DNA of 64,000 bases, from positions 45,011 through 109,010 of the forward strand of contig NZ_JACVVE010000022.1 of the NCBI RefSeq assembly GCF_016648105.1, written 5' to 3'. Numbering within the stretch: position 1 is the first letter of the stretch; every line of letters begins with the position of its first letter. Below, in pieces: positions 40,238 to 47,115 of this stretch. Made by a program: the position numbers and the translations under genes. The notes below the pieces were generated by a model, which made no database searches, was not told the DNA's origin, and worked only from the letters and a program-made list of their open reading frames with translations. The stretch comes from Pseudomonas sp. S31. Lineage in GTDB: Bacteria > Pseudomonadota > Gammaproteobacteria > Pseudomonadales > Pseudomonadaceae.

Positions 40238-41040
40238 CTAAAGGCACCCATCTTCTAAAGCGCCGAAACGCGGAATCTCCAGCCCAAGACTTGCGCGCAA
40301 CGTCGTACCCTCGTACGCCGAGCGGTATATCCCGCGCTCCTGTAGCAACGGCACCACTTCCTGGGTGAAGCGGCGAAACTGCCCAGGATGGCCGATATAG
40401 ATGTTGAACCCGTCCAGGGCCCGGGCCTCGAACCACTCAGCCATCTTCGCCGCTACCGTCTGCGCCGTACCGACGAAGGCGCCAGGGCGCAACTGGCGCC
40501 CGAACTCCACAGCCTGGCGCAGGCTGAATCCCTTCTCGCGTGCCTGGTCGGCAATGCGCTTGGCATTGGTGAAGAAACTGCTACGAGCAGACTCCAGGCT
40601 TTGCTGGGGAAACGGAGCGTCGAGATCGTACTGACTGAAGTCGTGCCAGCCGAAATTGCGCCCGAACTCCTTCAGCGCCAGCTCGAAGCTGTGGTCCTGA
40701 TGGTGATAAAGGCGCTCGATTTCCCGCGCCTGCTCATCGGTATCACCCACGTAGATCTCGGCTCCTGGCAACACCAGGATCTGCTCGGGATTACGTCCCA
40801 GCCGCTCGGCTCGGCTCTTGACGTCCTGATAGAACGCCTGGCCCTGCGCGATGCTCGCGGCATGGGTGAAGATCACATCGGCAGTGGCAGCGCCCAGTTC
40901 CCTGCCCTGCTGCGAATCGCCCGCCTGGAAGATCACCGGCTGGCCCTGCGGCGAACGCTGGATGTTCAACGGCCCGACCACCGAGAAGTGTTCGCCCTTG
41001 TGGTCCAGCGCGCGCCGAGCTTGATCTGTCGCTTGCTCAT
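40238..41040 (-). pseudogene. NtaA/DmoA-family FMN monooxygenase, internal deletion with frameshift
   Basis: An intact start (RBS GAGGAA, ATG at 41040) encodes MSKRQIKLGA, the normal N terminus of this family. The frame then changes and, within a few bases (GGCGCGCGC, about 41010-41020), the sequence continues in another frame as ALDHKGEHFSVVGPLNIQRS and runs to the normal C terminus (247 residues from the first internal ATG at 40981). Compared with the intact relative at 32983-34317, about residues 10-188 are missing. That removes most of the flavin-binding half of the barrel. The original frame stops after 24 codons. A reinitiated fragment from 40981 could be made but would not be an active enzyme. 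It follows the sulfonate-type binding protein by 16 bp. Confidence 0.88.
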
Positions 41041-41056
41041 GAACGGTTCCTCGAAC

Positions 41057-42019
41057 TCAGTGGCTTACAGCCTGGGCCGTGGCAGGTTGTGCCAAGGCCG
41101 CGCTGAACGACTGATCGAACAGGCTGGCTGCCGGGTATGCCTTGATCAGCCCGAGCCCGGCGAAGAAGTCCACGGTCTTTTGCGCGTCCACCACCACCTG
41201 CGGGTTGAGCGGCGCCAGGTCGGTGCGCGCCTGAGCGAACCAGGCCCGGGCGATGTCGCGGTCGGCACGGGTGCGCTGTGCCCAGGCGTCGGCATAGGCT
41301 TCGGTGTGAGCAGGGTCGGTCAAGGTCCAGTCACGGGCTTTTTTCAGGCGTTGCAGGAAATCGCTGATCTGCGCGCGCTTGTCTTCGACCGCCTTGGCGT
41401 TGGCCACCACGAAGCTCTGCGCCGGAATCAACCCTTCGGCCGTCGCCAGCACCCGTGCGCCTTGGCGCTTCTGCTGGGTGACATAGGGTTCCCAGGTGGC
41501 GATGACGTCCACCGCTCCGCCCTCCAGGGCGTGGGAGGCATCCAGCGCGCTGAGATAGCGCAACTCCAACGCATCGCGCGGCACGCCGGCCTTGTCCAGC
41601 GCGGTGAACAGCAGTTGCTGGCTCCACGAGCCTTTCCAGATCGCCGCACGCTTGCCACGCACATCGGCCAGGCTGTGAATGTTGGAGTCCTTGCCAGCAA
41701 GGATCGCCACCCCTTCGAGGCTTTGCCGACTCACCGCGATCACCTTGATCGGTGCACCCAGGGCGCCGAGGAACAACGGCGGCGCATCGCCTAGCAGGCC
41801 CAGGTCGAGGCTACCGACGTTCAGCGCCTCGGCCACCGGCGAGCCGGCAGTGAATTGCTTCCATTCAAGTGTATAGGGCAGGTCGTCGAGCACTCCGGCC
41901 GCTTCCATCACCGCGCGGGCGTTGTAGCTCTGGTCGCCGACGACCAGGGTTTGCGCGGCCGCAGCCAGGCTCAGGGAGGTGGCCAGCACACCGGCGGCCA
42001 ATTGCTTGAGATATCGCAC
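41057..42019 (-). CDS. sulfonate-type ABC substrate-binding protein
   Basis: Periplasmic SsuA-like protein of 320 residues with a signal peptide (MRYLKQLAAGVLATSLSLAAAAQ). It has VVGDQSYNARAVMEAAGVLDDLPYTLEWKQF, ALNVGSLDLGLLGDAPPLFLGALG, VRGKRAAIWKGSWSQQLLFTAL and VDVIATWEPYVTQQ. It is placed between the LLM oxidoreductase gene and the broken monooxygenase on the same strand, suggesting an organosulfonate-use operon. As with the binding protein at 31010, no permease or ATPase subunit is nearby. Confidence 0.9.
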   Translation of the reverse strand: MRYLKQLAAGVLATSLSLAAAAQTLVVGDQSYNARAVMEAAGVLDDLPYTLEWKQFTAGSPVAEALNVGSLDLGLLGDAPPLFLGALGAPIKVIAVSRQSLEGVAILAGKDSNIHSLADVRGKRAAIWKGSWSQQLLFTALDKAGVPRDALELRYLSALDASHALEGGAVDVIATWEPYVTQQKRQGARVLATAEGLIPAQSFVVANAKAVEDKRAQISDFLQRLKKARDWTLTDPAHTEAYADAWAQRTRADRDIARAWFAQARTDLAPLNPQVVVDAQKTVDFFAGLGLIKAYPAASLFDQSFSAALAQPATAQAVSH

Positions 42020-42097
42020 GTTCGTCTCCTGGTGCCCAAGGGCACGACAGCCGATCCGCGTGCGCGGTCTCGTCTTGGTCTGTGATGAGGGGTCAAG

Positions 42098-43168
42098 TCA
42101 GGCGTTGCGCGCGGCCACTTTGGCGCGGGTCAACGGGATCAGTTCACGGCCATAGTCCTCGGCGTCTTCCAGCGGGTCGAAGCCACGGATCAGGAAGTGG
42201 CTGACACCCAGGTCGTAGTAGGCCAGCAAGGCGTCCGCCACCTGCTCGGGGGTACCGACCAACGCCGTGGAGTTGTGCCCGCCACCGACCAGTGCGGCGA
42301 TGCCGGTCCACAGGCGTTCGTCGACCCGCTCGCCCTTGGCCACCGTGTCGCGCAGGCGTTGGGCGCCAACGCTCTGCGGCTTGTTGGCGATCACCGGCCC
42401 AGCCTGCTCGATGCGCTCGCGGGCCTGGCCGAGGATGGTCTCGGCCTTGTCCCAGGCGGCCTGCTCGGTGGCCGCGATGATCGGCCGGAACGACACGCTG
42501 AACTGCACCTGGCGACCATGGCGGGCAGCCTCGGCACGCACTGCGGCAATGGTTTCGGCGGTTTGTTCCAGCGACTCGCCCCACAGGGCGAACACGTCGG
42601 CATGCTTGCCAGCCACTGCCAGTGCCGCCGGCGACGAGCCGCCGAAGAACACGGGCAGATGCGGTTGCTGCAGCGGCTTGATCGCGGAGAACGCGCTTTG
42701 CGCCTGGTAATGCTCGCCGACATGGTCGAACGGGGTATCGCGGGTCCAGACCTTGCGCACCACCTCGAGGAACTCGTCGGTACGGGCGTAGCGCTGGTCG
42801 TGGTCCAGGTAATCGCCGTCCTTGCGCTGTTCGGTGTCGTTGCCGCCACTGATCACGTGCACCGCCAGGCGGCCGTCGAGCAAGTGCTCGAGGGTCGCCA
42901 GCTTTCGCGCTGCCAGGGTCGGGGCAACGAAGCCTGGGCGATGGGCCAGGAGGAAGTGGATGCGCGAGGTAGCCTGCCCGGCCAGGGCCGTCACCAGGAA
43001 ACCGTCGGGCTGATCGGACCAGTAGCCGACCAATATGCGGTCGAAGCCGGCCTGCTCGTGGACCTGGGCGAAGCGGGTGATGTAGTCCTTGTCGAAAATC
43101 GGCCCCTGCGGGGCGAGGATTTCCGAGGACAGCCGGTGGCCGATCATACCGATGAATTGAACGCTCAT
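42098..43168 (-). CDS. LLM-class flavin-dependent oxidoreductase (SsuD-like)
   Basis: FMNH2-dependent monooxygenase of 356 residues in the alkanesulfonate monooxygenase branch. It has FDRILVGYWSDQPDGFLVTALAGQAT, TLEHLLDGRLAVHVISGG, DFLEVV-type LEVVRKVWTRDTPFDHVGEHYQ and PVFFGGSSPAALAVAGKHADVFALWGE. RxGFVAPTLAARK matches the SsuD RPG motif. It probably releases sulfite from a sulfonate. First gene of the minus-strand operon with the binding protein and the pseudogene; divergent from the 3-mercaptopropionate dioxygenase gene across a 259-bp regulatory region. Confidence 0.88.
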   Translation of the reverse strand: MSVQFIGMIGHRLSSEILAPQGPIFDKDYITRFAQVHEQAGFDRILVGYWSDQPDGFLVTALAGQATSRIHFLLAHRPGFVAPTLAARKLATLEHLLDGRLAVHVISGGNDTEQRKDGDYLDHDQRYARTDEFLEVVRKVWTRDTPFDHVGEHYQAQSAFSAIKPLQQPHLPVFFGGSSPAALAVAGKHADVFALWGESLEQTAETIAAVRAEAARHGRQVQFSVSFRPIIAATEQAAWDKAETILGQARERIEQAGPVIANKPQSVGAQRLRDTVAKGERVDERLWTGIAALVGGGHNSTALVGTPEQVADALLAYYDLGVSHFLIRGFDPLEDAEDYGRELIPLTRAKVAARNA

Positions 43169-43330
43169 GCTGGGAACCTTGCTTCCTGAGGTGGATTTAT
43201 ATGCGCTTTGGATCTAAGCGAGAACCTGCTTATAAGATATGACCTGTAAAACGTCCTGTGAAATGCGTATTGGTCATAACCTAATGCCTGCTTCCCGCTT
43301 TGATTTCAAAACATAATCCGCGCCCTGTAA

Positions 43331-43345
43331 ATGCAATCTTTGCAT
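43331..43345. promoter_or_regulatory. operator-like palindrome in the organosulfur divergent region
   Basis: ATGCAATCTTTGCAT is a perfect 6-bp inverted repeat around TCT, 83 bp before the dioxygenase start. A second, wider pair TATGACC (43238-43244) / GGTCATA (43272-43278) lies nearer the divergent LLM gene. The region 43169-43427 is AT-rich and holds no gene. Recognition by CysB or a LysR regulator is possible but not shown. Confidence 0.4.
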
Positions 43346-43427
43346 ATTAGCTTATGCGCAATTTGAATTTTGAGAATATTCAAGGGGTTTGCTAGGGTTA
43401 ATGCAAACCGTTAGCCGAGCCACAACC

Positions 43428-44036
43428 ATGAGCCACCCCCTGCGCCACGAGCGCCTGCGTCACTTCATCGGTGCCCTGTCGGATCTGCTGGATCGGGAGC
43501 CTGACGAGGCCACCCTCCTCGACCAGGGCCAAGGCTTGCTGCGCAGCCTGGTCAGCCACGACGACTGGCTGCCCGATACCCTTGCCCAACCAGACCCTGC
43601 CCGTTACCAGCAGTACCTGTTGCACTGCGACTCAGCCCAGCGCTTTTCCGTGGTCAGCTTCGTCTGGGGGCCAGGCCAGCAGACCCCGATCCATGACCAC
43701 CGGGTCTGGGGGCTGATCGGCATGCTGCGTGGCGCCGAGCATTCGCAAGGCTTCGCCCGCACGGCCCAGGGCTCGCTGGTGCCAGCCGGTGCGCCGGTGC
43801 TCATCGAACCGGGGCATGTGGAAGCCGTGTCGCCGCGCATTGGCGACATCCACCAGGTCAGCAATGCTTTCGCCGACCGTGTCTCGATCAGCATCCATGT
43901 GTATGGCGCCAACATCGGCGCGGTGAAGCGGGCCGTGTACCTGCCCGACGGCAGCGAAAAGCCGTTCATTTCCGGTTATTCCAATACCCAATTGCCCAAT
44001 ATCTGGGACCTGTCGAAAGAGAACCCTGCCCCATGA
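43428..44036 (+). CDS. 3-mercaptopropionate dioxygenase (thiol dioxygenase)
   Basis: Mononuclear iron cupin enzyme that adds O2 to 3-mercaptopropionate (and more weakly cysteine) to give the sulfinate. The 202-residue protein matches the P. aeruginosa enzyme closely from memory. Iron ligands are His89, His91 (TPIHDHRVWGLIGML) and His142 (IGDIHQVSNA). The Ser155-His157-Tyr159 set (ISIHVYG) and Arg168, which binds the substrate carboxylate in the bacterial enzyme, are at the same numbers. The start at 43428 (MSHPLRHERLRHFIGAL) gives this register; an ATG at 43401 would add nine residues. The stop overlaps the rhodanese start by 4 bp. Confidence 0.93.
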   Translation: MSHPLRHERLRHFIGALSDLLDREPDEATLLDQGQGLLRSLVSHDDWLPDTLAQPDPARYQQYLLHCDSAQRFSVVSFVWGPGQQTPIHDHRVWGLIGMLRGAEHSQGFARTAQGSLVPAGAPVLIEPGHVEAVSPRIGDIHQVSNAFADRVSISIHVYGANIGAVKRAVYLPDGSEKPFISGYSNTQLPNIWDLSKENPAP

Positions 44037-45628
44037 GCACTGTCACCACCCGAAGCTTCCAGGACATCCGCCGTGCCTTGCTGGCGCGGCAGGAACTCGC
44101 TTTGATCGATGTGCGCGAAGAAGACCCGTTCGCCCAGGAACACCCGCTGTTCGCCGCCAACATTCCGTTGTCGAAACTGGAAATCGAGATCTACGCCCGG
44201 GTACCCCGCCGCGAGACCGCGATCACCGTCTACGACGACGGCGAAGGGCTTGCCGCCGTGGCGGCTCAACGCCTGCTAGCGCTGGGCTACCACGATGTAG
44301 CGCTGCTCGAAGGCGGCCTTGCCGGCTGGCGCGCCGCCGGTGGCGAGCTGTTTCGCGACGTCAACGTGCCGAGCAAGGCGTTTGGCGAGCTGGTCGAAAG
44401 CGTGCGCCACACGCCGTCGCTGGCCGCCGAGCAAGTCCAGGCGCTGCTCGATGCCAAGGCCGACGTGGTGGTGCTCGATGCCCGCCGCTTCGATGAATAC
44501 CAGACCATGAGCATCCCCGGTGGCGTCAGCGTGCCGGGGGCCGAACTGGTGCTGCGGGTCGCCGAGCTGGCGCCGAACCCCACGACCCAGGTCGTCGTCA
44601 ATTGCGCGGGGCGTACCCGCAGCATCATCGGCACCCAGTCGCTGGTCAACGCCGGTATCCCCAACCCGGTGGCTGCTCTGCGCAACGGCACCATCGGCTG
44701 GACCCTGGCCGGCCAGCAACTGGCCCACGGCCAGGACCGCAGGTTCGCCGAAGTCGGCGAGGTCACCCGCAGCAGTGCCGCGCAACGTGCGCGCAAGGTG
44801 GCCGACCAGGCCGGCGTGCTGCGCCTGAGCCGCCAGGGCCTGGCCGACTGGCAGGCCGATGCCGGCCGTACCACCTACCTGTTCGACGTGCGCACCCCCG
44901 AGGAATATGCCAAGGGCCATGTGCCGGGGAGCCGCTCGGTGCCCGGCGGGCAGCTGGTTCAGGAAACCGACCATGTCGCCAGCGTGCGTGGCGCGCGGAT
45001 CGTCCTGGTGGATGACGATGGCGTGCGCGCCAACATGAGTGCCTCGTGGCTGGCGCAGATGGGCTGGCAGGTGGCGGTGCTCGATGGGCTGTCGGCAGCG
45101 GACTTCGGCGAAACCGGCGAATGGCAGGTGCCCTTGCCGGCGCAGCCACAGGTCGACGAGATCGATGTGCAGCAGTTGGAGGCCCTGCTCGCCGAGCCTG
45201 GCACCGTGCTGCTCGACTTCACCACCAGCGCCAACTACGTCAAACGGCATATTCCCGGTGCGCACTGGGCGATTCGCGCGCAGTTGGCCCAGGCGCTGGA
45301 GCACCTGCCCGTCGCCGAACGTTATGTCCTCACTTGTGGCAGCAGCCTGTTGGCGAGGTTCGCCGCCGCTGACTTGCAGGCATTGACGCAAAAGCCGGTG
45401 CAGGTGCTCGCAGGCGGCACGGCGCGCTGGATCGCCGCGGGCAAGCCACTGCACAGTGGCGAGGCGCAGCTGGCGGTGCCACGTACCGACCGCTATCGCC
45501 GGCCTTATGAAGGCACCGACAACCCGCGCGAGGCGATGCAGGGCTATCTGGATTGGGAGTTCGGCCTGATCGCCCAACTGGAGCGTGATGGCACCCACGG
45601 TTTCGAGGTGTTGACCCAGCCCCTGTAG
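44033..45628 (+). CDS. four-domain rhodanese (sulfurtransferase)
   Basis: A 531-residue cytoplasmic protein made of four rhodanese-homology domains at about 1-110, 128-235, 262-365 and 375-475, followed by a ~55-residue tail. Only domains 2 and 4 have the persulfide-forming cysteine (VVNCAGRTRS, Cys191; VLTCGSSLLA, Cys435). In domains 1 and 3 the position is aspartate (VYDDGEG, about Asp69; VDDDGVR, about Asp328). So there are two alternating inactive/active pairs. Coupled by a 4-bp overlap to 3-mercaptopropionate dioxygenase, it probably handles the sulfane or sulfinate product. The stop codon lies inside the first REP unit that follows. Confidence 0.92.
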   Translation: MSTVTTRSFQDIRRALLARQELALIDVREEDPFAQEHPLFAANIPLSKLEIEIYARVPRRETAITVYDDGEGLAAVAAQRLLALGYHDVALLEGGLAGWRAAGGELFRDVNVPSKAFGELVESVRHTPSLAAEQVQALLDAKADVVVLDARRFDEYQTMSIPGGVSVPGAELVLRVAELAPNPTTQVVVNCAGRTRSIIGTQSLVNAGIPNPVAALRNGTIGWTLAGQQLAHGQDRRFAEVGEVTRSSAAQRARKVADQAGVLRLSRQGLADWQADAGRTTYLFDVRTPEEYAKGHVPGSRSVPGGQLVQETDHVASVRGARIVLVDDDGVRANMSASWLAQMGWQVAVLDGLSAADFGETGEWQVPLPAQPQVDEIDVQQLEALLAEPGTVLLDFTTSANYVKRHIPGAHWAIRAQLAQALEHLPVAERYVLTCGSSLLARFAAADLQALTQKPVQVLAGGTARWIAAGKPLHSGEAQLAVPRTDRYRRPYEGTDNPREAMQGYLDWEFGLIAQLERDGTHGFEVLTQPL

Positions 45629-45709
45629 GAGCGGGTTCACCCGCGAACACGGGCTCTGCCCGTGCCATCCATCGCGGTGCCCGTTTCGCGGGTAAACCCG
45701 CTCCTACAC
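45624..45709. repeat. REP pair overlapping the rhodanese stop codon
   Basis: CTGTAGGAGCGGGTTCACCC begins at 45623-45624 and includes the TAG stop at 45626-45628. The inverted unit TTTCGCGGGTAAACCCGCTC ends at 45709. The spacer contains CACGGGCTCTGCCCGTG. The last residues of the protein are thus encoded right up to REP sequence. Confidence 0.9.
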
Positions 45710-45741
45710 GGACGATGGGGGATGGGATCACCATGCCCCAC

Positions 45742-45778
45742 ATCGATAATTGATCCGCACATATCATTGCCCGTGATA
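45742..45778. promoter_or_regulatory. operator-like palindromes before mexE
   Basis: ATCGATAATTGAT (45742-45754) is an imperfect 13-bp palindrome, and TATCA (45762-45766) with TGATA (45774-45778) forms an inverted repeat with a 7-bp spacer. They lie 84-120 bp before the mexE start, where MexT-type LysR sites occur in P. aeruginosa. I do not see an exact MexT consensus. Confidence 0.35.
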
Positions 45779-45861
45779 ATAACCTTCGCTCCATTCGATT
45801 CGTGCGTCACGCGCAAGACACTCACACTCCGCCCACTATCAATACATTGGCGGAGTTCTCC

Positions 45862-47103
45862 ATGGACCACTCACTCAAACCCTTGCGCCTGCCCCTTGCC
45901 GCCCTGGCAGTGGTGGTGATCAGCGCTTGCGGCCGAACCCCAGATGCCGTGCAGGCCCCCGCCGCGCCGAAGGTGACCGTGGCCAAGGTCATCGAACAAC
46001 CGATCAACGAGTGGGACGAATTCACCGGCCGCCTCGAAGCCCCCGAAACCGTCGAGGTGCGCCCCCGGGTGTCTGGCCAGATCGACCGCGTAGCCTTCAC
46101 CGAAGGCGCCCAGGTCAATAAAGGCGACCTGCTGTTCCAGATCGACCCTCGTCCGTTCCAGGCTGAGGTGCGTCGCCTCGAAGCGCAGTTGCAACAAGCC
46201 AAGGCCACCGCCATCCGCAGCGCCAACGAGGCCCGCCGCGGCGAGCGCCTGCGTGACAGCAACGCCATTTCCGCGGAACTGGCCGAATCGCGCAGCAGCG
46301 CCGCCGCCGAAGCCCGCGCCGGGGTCGATGCGATCCAGGCACAGCTCGACCTGGCCCGCCTGAACCTGAGCTTCACCCGCGTCACCGCGCCGATCGGTGG
46401 CCGCGTCAGCCGCGCCCAGTACACCGCCGGCAACATCGTCAGCGCCGACGTCACGCCGCTGACCAGCGTGGTGTCCACCGACAAGGTCTACGCCTACTTC
46501 GATGCCGATGAGCGCGTCTACCTCAAGTACACCCAGCTCGCCCGCGAAGGCCAGCGCGGCCAGACCACCCCGGTGTACCTGGGTCTGACCAGCGAAACCG
46601 GCAACCCGCACCTGGGCCAGATGAACTTCGTCGACAACCAGGTCAACCCGCGCACCGGCACCATCCGCGGCCGCGCCGTGTTCGACAACCGCGACGGTCA
46701 GTTCACCCCTGGCCTGTATGCACGCCTGAAGCTGGTCGGCAGCGCCCAGTACGACGCCGTGCTGATCAACGACGAAGCGGTGGGCACCGACCTTGGCAAG
46801 AAGTTCGTGCTGGTCATGGACAAGAACAACACCGCCGCCTACCGCACCGTCGAACTGGGGCCCAAGCTCGAAGGCCTGCGCATCGTGCGCAGCGGCCTGG
46901 CCAAGGACGACCGCATCGTCGTCCGTGGCCTGCAGCGCGTGCGCCCGGGCTCGCCGGTCACGCCTGAGGAAACGGCGATGGCCAGCGACGCCACCCTTGC
47001 CGCCCTCGCCCGCCAACGCCAGGCGCTGGAGGCGAGCAATCCGCCACCTGCGGTCAACCGCTCCACTGTCAATGTCGCCAGCGCCCAGGCGCCTCGCGGT
47101 TAA
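45862..47103 (+). CDS. mexE: MexE, RND efflux membrane-fusion protein
   Basis: Periplasmic adaptor of the MexEF-OprN multidrug pump, 413 residues. It has a lipoprotein signal (VVISAC, Cys23) and the characteristic INEWDEFTGRLEAPETVEVRPRVSG, the lipoyl/hairpin region (FTEGAQVNKGDLLFQIDPRPFQAEVRRLEAQLQQAKA) and the beta-barrel and membrane-proximal parts (FVDNQVNPRTGTIRGRAVF, VGTDLGKKFVLVMDKNNTAAY). CGGAG lies before the ATG at 45862. Gene order mexE-mexF-oprN is conserved. In P. aeruginosa the pump exports chloramphenicol, quinolones, trimethoprim and kynurenine-type signals and is activated by MexT; no mexT is next to it here. Confidence 0.95.
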   Translation: MDHSLKPLRLPLAALAVVVISACGRTPDAVQAPAAPKVTVAKVIEQPINEWDEFTGRLEAPETVEVRPRVSGQIDRVAFTEGAQVNKGDLLFQIDPRPFQAEVRRLEAQLQQAKATAIRSANEARRGERLRDSNAISAELAESRSSAAAEARAGVDAIQAQLDLARLNLSFTRVTAPIGGRVSRAQYTAGNIVSADVTPLTSVVSTDKVYAYFDADERVYLKYTQLAREGQRGQTTPVYLGLTSETGNPHLGQMNFVDNQVNPRTGTIRGRAVFDNRDGQFTPGLYARLKLVGSAQYDAVLINDEAVGTDLGKKFVLVMDKNNTAAYRTVELGPKLEGLRIVRSGLAKDDRIVVRGLQRVRPGSPVTPEETAMASDATLAALARQRQALEASNPPPAVNRSTVNVASAQAPRG

Positions 47104-47115
47104 GGGACGACACCG

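Noticed and set aside
40238..40981. Intact small monooxygenase of 247 residues
   Set aside because: The family N terminus and RBS lie directly upstream in another frame, showing that this is the tail of a deleted gene and not a short natural protein.
43169..43427. Sigma-54 promoter for the organosulfur operon
   Set aside because: No convincing GG-N10-GC element with TGGCAC/TTGC context was found in the region.
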